The translations under genes and the position numbers were made by a program. The notes beneath the pieces were generated by a model, which saw only the letters and a list, made by a program, of their open reading frames with translations, did no database searches and was not told the DNA's origin. A stretch of 64,000 nt of DNA from an uncultured Alteromonadaceae bacterium (GTDB lineage Bacteria > Pseudomonadota > Gammaproteobacteria > Enterobacterales > Alteromonadaceae): positions 1-64,000 of the forward strand of contig CANNDC010000024.1 in assembly GCA_947503265.1 (NCBI GenBank), in the 5' to 3' direction. Below, one piece after another: positions 25,449 to 34,163 of the stretch (position 1 is its first letter; the number at the start of each line of letters is the position of its first letter).

Positions 25449-27779
25449 GTGAAACAATTGTGGTTAGACAGTGTGACTAAAAGGCCCATACTGGTTATCG
25501 TAATTTGTTTGCTCGCAATTGTAGCGTCCAGCTATGGAGCGAAAAATCTAGTTTTTAATGGTGACTACAAAGTTTTCTTCGAGAAAGACAATCCTCAACG
25601 AGTCGCTTTTGAAAACATGCAGTCTATTTATACTAAAAATGAAACTGCTAGCATCGTGATTACGAATAAAGATGGCAGTGTTTTTAATCCAACTTCGTTA
25701 AAGCTCATTGCTGATATGACAGAAGAAGCTTGGCAGACGCCACTCTCAAGTCGTATTGACTCCTTAACTAATTTCCAACATACCTGGTCTGAAGATGACG
25801 ATTTAGTTGTCGAGCAATTGGTGCGTGATGCAGACTCTATTTCAAACGATGAAATTCAACGCATAAAAAATATTGCCTTACAGGAACCCAACTTAGTTGA
25901 TCGACTAGTATCAAAATCCGGTGAAGCAGCTATTATTTCGATCACAGTATTGCTGCCAGATGGAGATAAATCTGCGGCCAATGCCGAAATTAGCCACTTT
26001 ATCTGGGATATGACGGAGAAGTACAAGGCAATTTATCCAAATCATGAGTTTTACCATTCTGGATTGGTGTTCATGAATGTCGCGTTTGAAACAGAAGCTA
26101 AGAAAGACGCGCAAACTTTAGTTCCCCTCATGTTCTTAGTAATCATCCTATTGCTTTGGGTATTGCTACGAACACTGCTTGGCACAGTCGCAACGACTTT
26201 GGTTGTGATAACCTCGATAGCAACAACAATGGGAGTTTCTGGATGGCTAGGATTTACCCTGACCACAGCAACGGTCAACGTGCCGACATTGGTTATGACA
26301 CTAGCTGTGGCCGATTGCGTTCATGTTGTGGCATCTATGTTGTACGAAATGCGCAAAGGAACGTCCAAATCAGAGTCCATCATTACTAGCATGGAGCTCA
26401 ATTTAAAGCCCATTTTTATCACAAGCGCGACTACCTCAGTGGGTTTTTTAACCCTTAACTTTTCTAATGTACCTGCATTGGCAGATTTGGGTACTTTGAC
26501 TGCTATTGGTGTGATGATTGCCTTTGTACTGTCAGTTACTCTATTACCCGCTCTTCTGACTTTATTGCCTATCAAAGCTCAACAAAAGAAAACAAATTCT
26601 GCTGATAAGTTTGTCACGTTCGGTGATTGGGTGATTCGTCATCATAAACGGATTTTACCTTTTACTCTTGTGTTGGTTCTTGCTTCAATTGGCGCGACAT
26701 TCTTAAACAAAATTAATGATATTCCCATTGAATATTTTGATGAAGCGAATGACTTTAAAATGGCCGCTGATTTCCAAAACCAAGTGATGGGTGGAATGAC
26801 CATGATTGACTTTGCACTTGATACCAAAGTTGAGTCTGGGATAAACGATCCGAAAAATCTCGCTGATATTCACGAATTTAGTCTGTGGTTGAAAAGTCAA
26901 CCTGAAGTGGATCATGTCTCTAGTATTACCGATACGTTTTTACGTTTGAATAAAAATATGCATGGCGATGATGAATCCTATTATCGCTTGCCTGATAGTC
27001 AGGAACTGTCTGCACAATTTTTATTGTTATACGAAATGTCGTTGCCCTTCAACTTAGATGTAAACAATCAATTAAACATGGATAAGTCGGGCACGCGAAT
27101 TTCTGTGACGATGCAAAACTTAGGAAGTAAAGAAGTCACTGAATTTGAAAAGCGAGCGTTTGATTGGGTCGAATCGAATATGCCTAATCTGGAAATGACA
27201 TCAGGCAGTCAAAACTTAATGTTCGCACACATAGGTGAAGCGAACATGAATAGCATGTTGAAAGGCACATTCTTAGCACTGATATTGATTAGCTTAATTC
27301 TAATTCTTGCGTTGAAGTCTTGGCAAATGGGGATTATAAGTCTGATCCCTAATATACTGCCTGCTGGCATTGGATTTGGTATCTGGGGAATATACTCAGG
27401 CGAGATCAATATGGCGACTTCAGTCGTATCAAGTATGGCGTTGGGTATTATTGTCGATGATACAGTGCATTTTTTAAGTAAGTACCGGCATGCAAGGATC
27501 TCTGGAAGTAATGCAGAAGAATCCGTGCGTTATGCCTTTCGCAGTGTGGGAAGGGCGTTATGGATTACCACAGTCGTGCTAACCATCGGGTTTTCTATGC
27601 TTACTTTGTCAACGTTTGCGATGAATTCAGACATGGGATTGTTAGTGGGGATCATCATTGTCGTTGCTCTCGCTATCGACTTTTTATTTCTACCCGCATT
27701 TCTTTTGATGTTTGATAAAAAAGATTTTAATGGAGGCACTAACAGTGAACACAAGCAGGTTGCAAATGCCAATTTATAA
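25449..27779 (+). CDS. RND-superfamily (MMPL-type) exporter
   Basis: This 776-residue inner-membrane protein has two repeats. Each has one N-terminal helix, a large periplasmic loop and a group of five or so helices. The second-repeat motif MALGIIVDDTVHFLSKYRHA and the first-repeat VMTLAVADCVHVVASMLYE contain the charged residues typical of MMPL/SSD-type RND proteins. The GTG start follows AGGGGAT. The next two genes encode a periplasmic LolA-like protein and an outer-membrane barrel, so the three together could move a hydrophobic or lipid cargo from the inner to the outer membrane. In the family such operons are linked to lipid traffic; the cargo is unknown. Confidence 0.88.
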   Translation: MKQLWLDSVTKRPILVIVICLLAIVASSYGAKNLVFNGDYKVFFEKDNPQRVAFENMQSIYTKNETASIVITNKDGSVFNPTSLKLIADMTEEAWQTPLSSRIDSLTNFQHTWSEDDDLVVEQLVRDADSISNDEIQRIKNIALQEPNLVDRLVSKSGEAAIISITVLLPDGDKSAANAEISHFIWDMTEKYKAIYPNHEFYHSGLVFMNVAFETEAKKDAQTLVPLMFLVIILLLWVLLRTLLGTVATTLVVITSIATTMGVSGWLGFTLTTATVNVPTLVMTLAVADCVHVVASMLYEMRKGTSKSESIITSMELNLKPIFITSATTSVGFLTLNFSNVPALADLGTLTAIGVMIAFVLSVTLLPALLTLLPIKAQQKKTNSADKFVTFGDWVIRHHKRILPFTLVLVLASIGATFLNKINDIPIEYFDEANDFKMAADFQNQVMGGMTMIDFALDTKVESGINDPKNLADIHEFSLWLKSQPEVDHVSSITDTFLRLNKNMHGDDESYYRLPDSQELSAQFLLLYEMSLPFNLDVNNQLNMDKSGTRISVTMQNLGSKEVTEFEKRAFDWVESNMPNLEMTSGSQNLMFAHIGEANMNSMLKGTFLALILISLILILALKSWQMGIISLIPNILPAGIGFGIWGIYSGEINMATSVVSSMALGIIVDDTVHFLSKYRHARISGSNAEESVRYAFRSVGRALWITTVVLTIGFSMLTLSTFAMNSDMGLLVGIIIVVALAIDFLFLPAFLLMFDKKDFNGGTNSEHKQVANANL

Positions 27780-28554
27780 GTGGTTGAGTACACTAGTACT
27801 GGCAAGTTTTATTGCATTGCCCAGTTATTCTCAAACGGCAGAAGAAAAGGGCTTGGAGCTAGCTGCAGAACAAAAACGCAGGGATACTGGTTGGCAAGAT
27901 ACTCAGGCTGACATGACAATGATTTTGTACAACGCCCGGGGAGAAAAAACAGAGCGTAAAATGCGCTCAAAAGCATTAGAAGTGCAAAGTGATGGCGACA
28001 AGGCCTTGACTGTGTTTGATCAGCCAAGAGACGTTAAGGGTACTGCTTTTCTAATATTCTCTAAAATCCAAGGTCCTGATGATCAGTGGATGTATCTGCC
28101 AGCGTTAAAGAGAGTAAAAAGAATTTCATCTAGCAACAAGTCAGGCCCGTTTATGGGAAGCGAATTTGCCTACGAGGACATGGCATCATTTGAATTGGAA
28201 AAGTTTTCCTTCAAATACACGGGAGACGCAACTTTTGCTAATCGCCCAATGTACCTGATTGAGCAAGTTCCTACCGACAAACACTCTGGATATTCCAAGC
28301 AAAAAGTGTGGTTAGACAAAGAAAGATATGTACCTTACAAAGTCGAGTATTATGATCGTAAGGGGAGTTTGTTAAAAACTCTGGAGTTGAGTGATTACCA
28401 ACAATATGAAGATAAATACTGGCGTTCGCTAAAACTAGATATGGTCAACAATCAAACAGGTAAACGCACTGTGTTGATCACACATTCAATCGATTTTAAA
28501 ACAGGCTTGAATGATAGGGACTTCAACAAAGCTAGCTTGCAACGGATGCGATAA
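27745..28554 (+). CDS. Periplasmic LolA-like (outer-membrane lipoprotein-sorting family) protein
   Basis: This protein of about 269 residues has a signal peptide ending near SYS-QTAEE and a LolA/LppX-type beta-sandwich of the outer membrane lipoprotein-sorting family (PF17131-like). Visible blocks are DQWMYLPALKRVKRISSSNK and GSEFAYEDMASFELEKF. The frame is open from 27712, but the GTG at 27745 has a perfect GGAGG 8 bases upstream and gives a clean signal peptide. The start overlaps the exporter gene by 35 bases. It is the likely soluble carrier between the RND protein and the outer membrane. Cargo may be lipid or lipoprotein; this is inferred. Confidence 0.85.
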   Translation: MNTSRLQMPIYKWLSTLVLASFIALPSYSQTAEEKGLELAAEQKRRDTGWQDTQADMTMILYNARGEKTERKMRSKALEVQSDGDKALTVFDQPRDVKGTAFLIFSKIQGPDDQWMYLPALKRVKRISSSNKSGPFMGSEFAYEDMASFELEKFSFKYTGDATFANRPMYLIEQVPTDKHSGYSKQKVWLDKERYVPYKVEYYDRKGSLLKTLELSDYQQYEDKYWRSLKLDMVNNQTGKRTVLITHSIDFKTGLNDRDFNKASLQRMR

Positions 28555-29778
28555 GTGAAGATGTTTAAGGTGAAATCCTCAACAAAGAATATCTTAGTAT
28601 TGGCCGTATTTGTGGTGTTTAACATTGCCACGGCAAATGCTGAAGTGGAGGTACATGGCACGGGTGCCATACAACAACGTTACTTTATGCAAGATGCCGC
28701 TAATATTCAGCAAGACAGAACGATTTCCACCTCGATTTTTGCCGAGATAGAATTCTATTCTGAATTTAATGATGGCGCAGACAGTATTGTGTTTAAGCCC
28801 TTTTATCGGTTAGATGAAACAGATGGTGAGCGCACCCATGCTGATATCAGAGAACTATTGTGGCTTCATGTTGCTGATTCATGGGAATTTAAAGCGGGTT
28901 TAGGCAAAGTGTTCTGGGGGCAAACAGAGTCTTTACATTTAGTCGACATAATCAATCAAACAGATTCGGTTGAATCTGTCGATAATGAAGAAAAACTGGG
29001 CCAGCCGATGGTCAACCTTTCTCTGATAAAAGACTGGGGCACTACCTCTTTTTATGTACTACCTTACTTTCGTGAACGCACTTTTGCAGGTCGTGAAGGA
29101 CGACTTAGGTTTAGCTTACCTGTTGATATTGATAATCCAATTTACGAGTCTGAAGATGAGGAAGAGAATGTAGATTGGGCTATTCGCTGGCAACACACTT
29201 TGGGCGATTTTGACATTGGTCTTGCCTACTTTGACGGTACCTCAAGAGAGCCGAGTTTTGTGCCTGTAATGGAAGAAGAAGAAATGACTTCCATTCGACC
29301 TTACTATCCTCAAATCAAGCAATCCAGTATTGATCTATTGGCAGTCATGGGCTCTTGGTTGTGGAAATTTGAAGGGATCAGAAGGGAGTCAGCGCAAGAT
29401 GATTTTTATGCCGCTGTTGGTGGATTTGAATATACTCAGGTCGGGGTGTTTGATTCCGTTTTTGACCTAGGTTGGTTAGTCGAGTATCAATACGATGACC
29501 GTCAAGACACCTTACAAACTATGGGGCAGGATGACATCATGGTAGGTTCGCGAATTGTGTTTAACGATTTCGAGGGAACTGAGATATTGTTGGGACTGAT
29601 TCAGGACTTAGATGAATCGTCCAGTCGAATGGGCTTGATTGAAGCATCAAGCCGCATCAGTGACAACTGGAAGTGGCAATTAGAAGCGTATTTCATGTCG
29701 AGCGATTTACCCACTGATCCGCTTTATCAGGTGCGTAGAGACGATTTCGTCGAACTTAGCCTCGAGTATTATTTCTAA
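28555..29778 (+). CDS. Outer-membrane beta-barrel protein of the RND/LolA-like operon
   Basis: This 407-residue protein has a signal peptide cut near ANA-EVEV and alternating strands ending in an aromatic C-terminal residue (LSLEYYF), the signature of outer-membrane barrels. It resembles DUF1302-type or porin-like proteins that accompany RND/LolA-like pairs, with blocks such as FKAGLGKVFWGQTESLHLVD. The GTG at 28555 directly follows the previous stop; an ATG at 28561 is also possible. It converges with the PLP decarboxylase gene, leaving 22 bases. Its role in the exporter is inferred from the operon. Confidence 0.75.
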   Translation: MKMFKVKSSTKNILVLAVFVVFNIATANAEVEVHGTGAIQQRYFMQDAANIQQDRTISTSIFAEIEFYSEFNDGADSIVFKPFYRLDETDGERTHADIRELLWLHVADSWEFKAGLGKVFWGQTESLHLVDIINQTDSVESVDNEEKLGQPMVNLSLIKDWGTTSFYVLPYFRERTFAGREGRLRFSLPVDIDNPIYESEDEEENVDWAIRWQHTLGDFDIGLAYFDGTSREPSFVPVMEEEEMTSIRPYYPQIKQSSIDLLAVMGSWLWKFEGIRRESAQDDFYAAVGGFEYTQVGVFDSVFDLGWLVEYQYDDRQDTLQTMGQDDIMVGSRIVFNDFEGTEILLGLIQDLDESSSRMGLIEASSRISDNWKWQLEAYFMSSDLPTDPLYQVRRDDFVELSLEYYF

Positions 29779-29800
29779 CCGCGATTCCGTTCCTTTATCA

Positions 29801-31036
29801 CTACAACAGGATTTCAACCACATGTGGATGGCCAAGAAAATCTTGCGGGCTGGCGGTAGGACCATACGCCCCTGATTGATAAACAACCAACCAATCTCCA
29901 ATTTGCGGATCAGACAACATCATTTTGTCCGCCAGAGTATCTAACGGCGTACAAAGTGGCCCCACGGCAGTAATCGGGTGTTTTTCACAAGCTGAATCGA
30001 TTTTATTACCAATTGCGACAGGATAATTTTTTCGAATCACTTGTCCGAAGTTACCCGAATTTGACAGATGATGGTGCAGGCCACCGTTTGTCATCAAATA
30101 GGTTTGTCCACGTGATGTTTTCTTATCAGTGACTTTACTGACGTAAACACCAGCTTCAGCGACCAAGAACCTGCCTAATTCAATGATAAGTTCAATTGAG
30201 GCTAAGGCTGGGTATTCAGCTAACAGGCGTTGTAAATTAGTGCCAATATCAGTTAAATCTAGCCGCTTTTCACCCGCAAAATAAGGGATACCAAAACCAC
30301 CACCCAAATTGACGGTTTCAACTTCGACAGGGGTAATGTCTATTAGTCTTTGCGCCAAATCAAAGGTGTTGTTATGCGCATCAATTATGGCCTCGACCTT
30401 CAAGTTTTGAGATCCCCAATAAATATGGAAACCGCGAAATTGCATCTTGGTATAATCGAGCGTTGGTAGTATCTCCATTAATCTTTCTTCGTCGATTCCA
30501 AACTGCTTTGGGCCACCCCCCATTTTCATACCCGATGCTTTCAATTCGAAAGCTGGGTTAACGCGGAAAGCAACAATGGGATTAATGCCCATTTCCTGTC
30601 CTATCTGAATTGCTCTTTCCAATTCAAGTTCAGATTCAACATGTAATGTGACGCCAGCCGATATTGCTGCGCGAATCTCTGCCAACTGCTTGCTAGGACC
30701 GGCAAAGCTAATGTCACGGGTGGGCATACCGGATTGAATAGCCAGCAACATTTCTTTTTGCGAAGCAACATCAAAGCCTTCAACCCAATCTTTCATGGCA
30801 TTAATCAAGGGTAGGTAGGGATTTGCTTTTATTGCATAATGGAGTTTGATGTGCTTTGGAATATGTCTGTGGAACTTATCTATTTGCTGCTTCACTACAT
30901 TTTTGTCATAAGCATAGAAAACATCTTTGCTGAGCATATCTGCAATCGAATCCAATGTATGTCCACCGACCAATAATTGCTTGTCTTTGGTTTCAAATTG
31001 GTTCATTTCAACATGAACGGGAGTAGGCTTAGACAT
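29801..31036 (-). CDS. PLP-dependent decarboxylase, exosortase A system-associated
   Basis: This 411-residue fold-type III decarboxylase belongs to the Orn/DAP/Arg decarboxylase group and resembles the exosortase A-associated family (TIGR03099). The PLP lysine is K70 (HYAIKANPY). The phosphate-binding GGGFGIPYF and the C-terminal catalytic block CTPLDTLADK, with its Cys, are present. The substrate, probably a basic or meso-diamino acid, cannot be read from the sequence. It overlaps the upstream acyl-CoA ligase gene by 8 bases, so the two are an operon. In exosortase A loci these two occur with a small ACP, which here is divergent at 32755. Confidence 0.9.
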   Translation of the reverse strand: MSKPTPVHVEMNQFETKDKQLLVGGHTLDSIADMLSKDVFYAYDKNVVKQQIDKFHRHIPKHIKLHYAIKANPYLPLINAMKDWVEGFDVASQKEMLLAIQSGMPTRDISFAGPSKQLAEIRAAISAGVTLHVESELELERAIQIGQEMGINPIVAFRVNPAFELKASGMKMGGGPKQFGIDEERLMEILPTLDYTKMQFRGFHIYWGSQNLKVEAIIDAHNNTFDLAQRLIDITPVEVETVNLGGGFGIPYFAGEKRLDLTDIGTNLQRLLAEYPALASIELIIELGRFLVAEAGVYVSKVTDKKTSRGQTYLMTNGGLHHHLSNSGNFGQVIRKNYPVAIGNKIDSACEKHPITAVGPLCTPLDTLADKMMLSDPQIGDWLVVYQSGAYGPTASPQDFLGHPHVVEILL

Positions 31037-32624
31037 TTTGGTATTTTTCCTCTGCTTCTTTGCTCAACAAACTGCGATCAACTTTGCCATTGGGATTTCT
31101 TGGCAGCGTATCACGGTATTCGACGTGTTTAGGATGCATAAAATTGGGCAAACTCTTTTTACACTTAGCCAATACGTCTTTTTCGGTTGTTTCCACACCT
31201 TCCTTTAACACTAAATAAAGGACGACTGCTTGGCCCAATTCAGTATCTTTTACACTGGTAACAATGGCTTCACTGACCTCATCTGCTGCTTGATAACAAG
31301 CTTCTTCAACCTCCATCGGGCTAACTCGATAGCCAGATGTTTTGATCATCTCGTCTTTTCTGCCGACAAAGTAAAGAAATCCGTCTTTGTCTCGTTTGAC
31401 TGTATCGCCAGACCAAACCGCCATCTCTGGGATCACTAAACCGCTTAATTGGCTAGGAACGGGTTTAAAACGTTCTGCTGTTTTAACTGAATCATTCCAA
31501 TATCCAAGGCTGACATGAGGGCCTCGATGCACAAGCTCGCCAGGTTCGTCCGCATCACATTCACTACCATCTTCTCGAACAACCATAATTTGTGCGTTGG
31601 GAATGGCTTTGCCCATTGAACCTAATCTTTCGTCTACTAACTCTGGAGATAAATAAGTGCTTCTGAAGGCTTCGGTTAGGCCATACATCAGATAGGGCTT
31701 GGCATTTTTAAACGTCTCTCTGATTTGAGTTAGCGTCACTGTGGGCATAGCACCACCGGAATTGGTGAAGTATCTTAACTGTTCAGTCGCATTATCAGGC
31801 CAGGTTACTTTCATAAGTTGCTGCCACAAAGGAGGAACCGCAGCAAGACCAGTGACCTTGTGTTTGGCTATGGTTTTGACCACGTCACCGGCCAAAAAGT
31901 AATCCATCAATACACAAGTCGCACCTGTTAACAATGCGGTGGTAACTTGACTCAGGCCATAATCAAAACTTAGCGGTAATAAGGCAAGCAATACGTCTTC
32001 GGATGTGTTTTCAAGATACTCAGCGACGCTTTGCGCTCCAACAATCAAATTACGGTGAGATAACACTACGCCTTTGGGCTTCCCCGTGCTCCCTGATGTG
32101 TAGAGTATTGCTGCCATATCATTGTCTACACGAAAGCTTGAACGCTGGACTGTATTATCAGCAGGGTGTTGCTCAAGAAGATCTGAGAGTAAAAGAGTAC
32201 TAATTTTGGTCAATTCAGTTTTCGGAAGTTTGTCGATCAATATAATCTGTTCAAGCGCTGGACAATTTTCCAAACTAGAGGATAGCGCCTTTAATCGATC
32301 GCTACTGGTGACTAAAATTTTTACATCACAGTCATTGAGAATATGTTCTACCTGAGGTGCTTTTAAAACTGAATTAACAGGTACAAACGCTCCTTTTGCC
32401 CTGCTAATAGCAAAAAGACTAACGATTGTTTCGGGAAGTTTTGGTAAGAATACGGCAACACGATCGTGTTGTTTCAGATTCAATCCTTGCAAACAATCAG
32501 CCATGTGACTTACACGACTATCAAGGGTTTGATAATCAATTTGCTGATCTTTGAAGACTAATGCAGTGCGAGTAGCGTGACGATCTGCCGAAGCAGAGAC
32601 TATTTGATCGAAAAATGTCACCAT
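31029..32624 (-). CDS. Acyl-CoA ligase (AMP-forming), exosortase A system-associated
   Basis: This 531-residue adenylate-forming enzyme has the A3 motif YTSGSTGKPKGVVLSHRN (about residues 174-191), YGLTEAF, and GRKDEMIKTSGYRVSP, and ends with the catalytic lysine block NPNGKVDRSLL. It resembles TIGR03098, the ligase linked to exosortase A regions. It would activate a carboxylic acid with ATP and load it onto CoA or, more likely here, onto the ACP encoded divergently. It is the first gene of the minus-strand pair with the PLP decarboxylase. The acid it uses is unknown. Confidence 0.9.
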   Translation of the reverse strand: MVTFFDQIVSASADRHATRTALVFKDQQIDYQTLDSRVSHMADCLQGLNLKQHDRVAVFLPKLPETIVSLFAISRAKGAFVPVNSVLKAPQVEHILNDCDVKILVTSSDRLKALSSSLENCPALEQIILIDKLPKTELTKISTLLLSDLLEQHPADNTVQRSSFRVDNDMAAILYTSGSTGKPKGVVLSHRNLIVGAQSVAEYLENTSEDVLLALLPLSFDYGLSQVTTALLTGATCVLMDYFLAGDVVKTIAKHKVTGLAAVPPLWQQLMKVTWPDNATEQLRYFTNSGGAMPTVTLTQIRETFKNAKPYLMYGLTEAFRSTYLSPELVDERLGSMGKAIPNAQIMVVREDGSECDADEPGELVHRGPHVSLGYWNDSVKTAERFKPVPSQLSGLVIPEMAVWSGDTVKRDKDGFLYFVGRKDEMIKTSGYRVSPMEVEEACYQAADEVSEAIVTSVKDTELGQAVVLYLVLKEGVETTEKDVLAKCKKSLPNFMHPKHVEYRDTLPRNPNGKVDRSLLSKEAEEKYQNV

Positions 32625-32754
32625 TTTTGTACTTTTATCCTGTTAATGGTTAGCAACTATTTCTTATTGCCATAAATAATGGAACAATACGGCTCCTGAT
32701 GATAGCGCTTTGTTCTATCTAGAGTAATTTTAATATGATACAGGTAGTGAAAGA

Positions 32755-32997
32755 ATGAATACAGCCGCCTCGGTTAAAGAAATATTGATTGATGTATTGC
32801 AGTTATCAAGTGACGCAGAATTTGATGAGGATACCGCTCTTCTTGGAGCTATTCCGGAATTTGATTCTATGGCAGTGGTGACGGTACTAACTGCGATTGA
32901 AGATACTTTTGGCGTGGAAGTTGATGATGACGAAATCAGTGCTGATATTTTCGAAACATTTGGCGCCTTGTGTAGTTTCGTCGAAGAAAAAGTTTAA
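32755..32997 (+). CDS. Acyl carrier protein, exosortase A system-associated
   Basis: This 80-residue acidic helical protein has the phosphopantetheine attachment site at S38 (EFDSMAVV). Compared with AcpP, the usual DSL has become DSM. It sits 130 bases from the divergent ligase and 32 bases before wecB, placing it between the ligase/decarboxylase pair and the sugar-nucleotide genes. It is probably loaded by the ligase and supplies an acyl or aminoacyl group to the exosortase-associated pathway. It is not the housekeeping AcpP, which is encoded next to fabD/fabF. Confidence 0.9.
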   Translation: MNTAASVKEILIDVLQLSSDAEFDEDTALLGAIPEFDSMAVVTVLTAIEDTFGVEVDDDEISADIFETFGALCSFVEEKV

Positions 32998-33029
32998 ACG
33001 TATCCCCCAGTAGGTAATAGAGAAATAGC

Positions 33030-34163
33030 ATGAGTATTCAAAAGGTTCTTCTCGTGTTCGGGACCAGACCCGAAGCAATTAAAATGGCCCCCCTAGTAAT
33101 CGCACTTCAAAAACGAGAAGACTTACAAGTTGAAGTATGTGTGACTGCACAGCATAGAGAAATGCTAGATCAAGTGTTGTCTCTGTTTTCATTAACGCCA
33201 GATTACGATTTGGATTTAATGCAGCCAGGACAGGACCTGTATGACATCACTACCAGAGCAATAATGGGGCTAAGAGATGTTTTCGCTGAATCCAAACCAG
33301 ATTTGGTCTTGGTTCACGGTGATACTACCACTACCTTTGCTTCATCACTGGCCGCTTTTTATCAGCGAATCAAAGTAGGGCATGTTGAAGCCGGCCTTAG
33401 AACCGGAGATATATATAGTCCTTGGCCTGAGGAATGCAATCGTAAATTAACTGGCGCGCTTACCAGCTTGCATTTTGCTCCTACTCAACGTGCTCAAGAT
33501 AATTTACTAAAAGAGAATGTTGCGCCAGATACTGTTTTTGTAACGGGAAATACTGTTATTGATGCCCTGATTCAGGTGGAGCAAAAGATTGCCAACGATG
33601 CTCAATTAAATAGTGAATTATCAGCGAAATTTGATTTTCTTGATCCAAACAAAAAATTAATACTTGTTACAGGTCATAGACGAGAAAGTTTTGGTGACGG
33701 CTTTGAAAACATCTGTAAAGCAATAAGCAAGCTCTCTGAAAATGAAAATGTACAAGTCTTATACCCAGTGCATTTGAATCCAAATGTTCAAGAACCAGTT
33801 AATCGTTTATTAAAAGGTAAGGAAGACGTCTTTTTGATCGAACCCCAAGACTACTTACCTTTCGTGTATTTGATGAGCCGTGCAAATATCATCTTAACCG
33901 ACTCAGGTGGTGTGCAAGAAGAAGCACCTTCTCTAGGTAAGCCTGTTCTGGTAATGCGTGATACTACAGAACGTCCTGAAGCTATCGATGCTGGTACGGT
34001 TAAGTTAGTTGGCACAGACTACGAAGAGATTGTGGGGCAAGCACAAAAGTTACTAGATGATAGCTCGGCATATGAAGCTATGGCATTTGCACATAACCCT
34101 TATGGGGATGGCAAAGCCTGTGAGCGTATCGTTGATATTATTATTAGTTCAAAGGAAAGTTAA
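33030..34163 (+). CDS. wecB: UDP-N-acetylglucosamine 2-epimerase (non-hydrolysing)
   Basis: This 377-residue cytoplasmic enzyme interconverts UDP-GlcNAc and UDP-ManNAc. The family motifs are GTRPEAIKMAPL (about 11-22), HGDTTTTFASSLAAFY, HVEAGLRTGD, TGHRRESFG and DSGGVQEEAPSLGKPVL. The stop and the wecC start share one base (TAATG), so the two genes are tightly coupled. With wecC it makes UDP-ManNAcA for a surface polysaccharide. The absence of Wzx/Wzy and other enterobacterial common antigen genes, and the exosortase context, point to an EPS. Confidence 0.95.
   Translation: MSIQKVLLVFGTRPEAIKMAPLVIALQKREDLQVEVCVTAQHREMLDQVLSLFSLTPDYDLDLMQPGQDLYDITTRAIMGLRDVFAESKPDLVLVHGDTTTTFASSLAAFYQRIKVGHVEAGLRTGDIYSPWPEECNRKLTGALTSLHFAPTQRAQDNLLKENVAPDTVFVTGNTVIDALIQVEQKIANDAQLNSELSAKFDFLDPNKKLILVTGHRRESFGDGFENICKAISKLSENENVQVLYPVHLNPNVQEPVNRLLKGKEDVFLIEPQDYLPFVYLMSRANIILTDSGGVQEEAPSLGKPVLVMRDTTERPEAIDAGTVKLVGTDYEEIVGQAQKLLDDSSAYEAMAFAHNPYGDGKACERIVDIIISSKES

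Noticed and set aside
32710..32739. TTGTTC-N18-TATGAT as the ACP promoter
   Set aside because: It would leave a leader of about 9 bases before the ACP ATG, too short for the ribosome site seen there.
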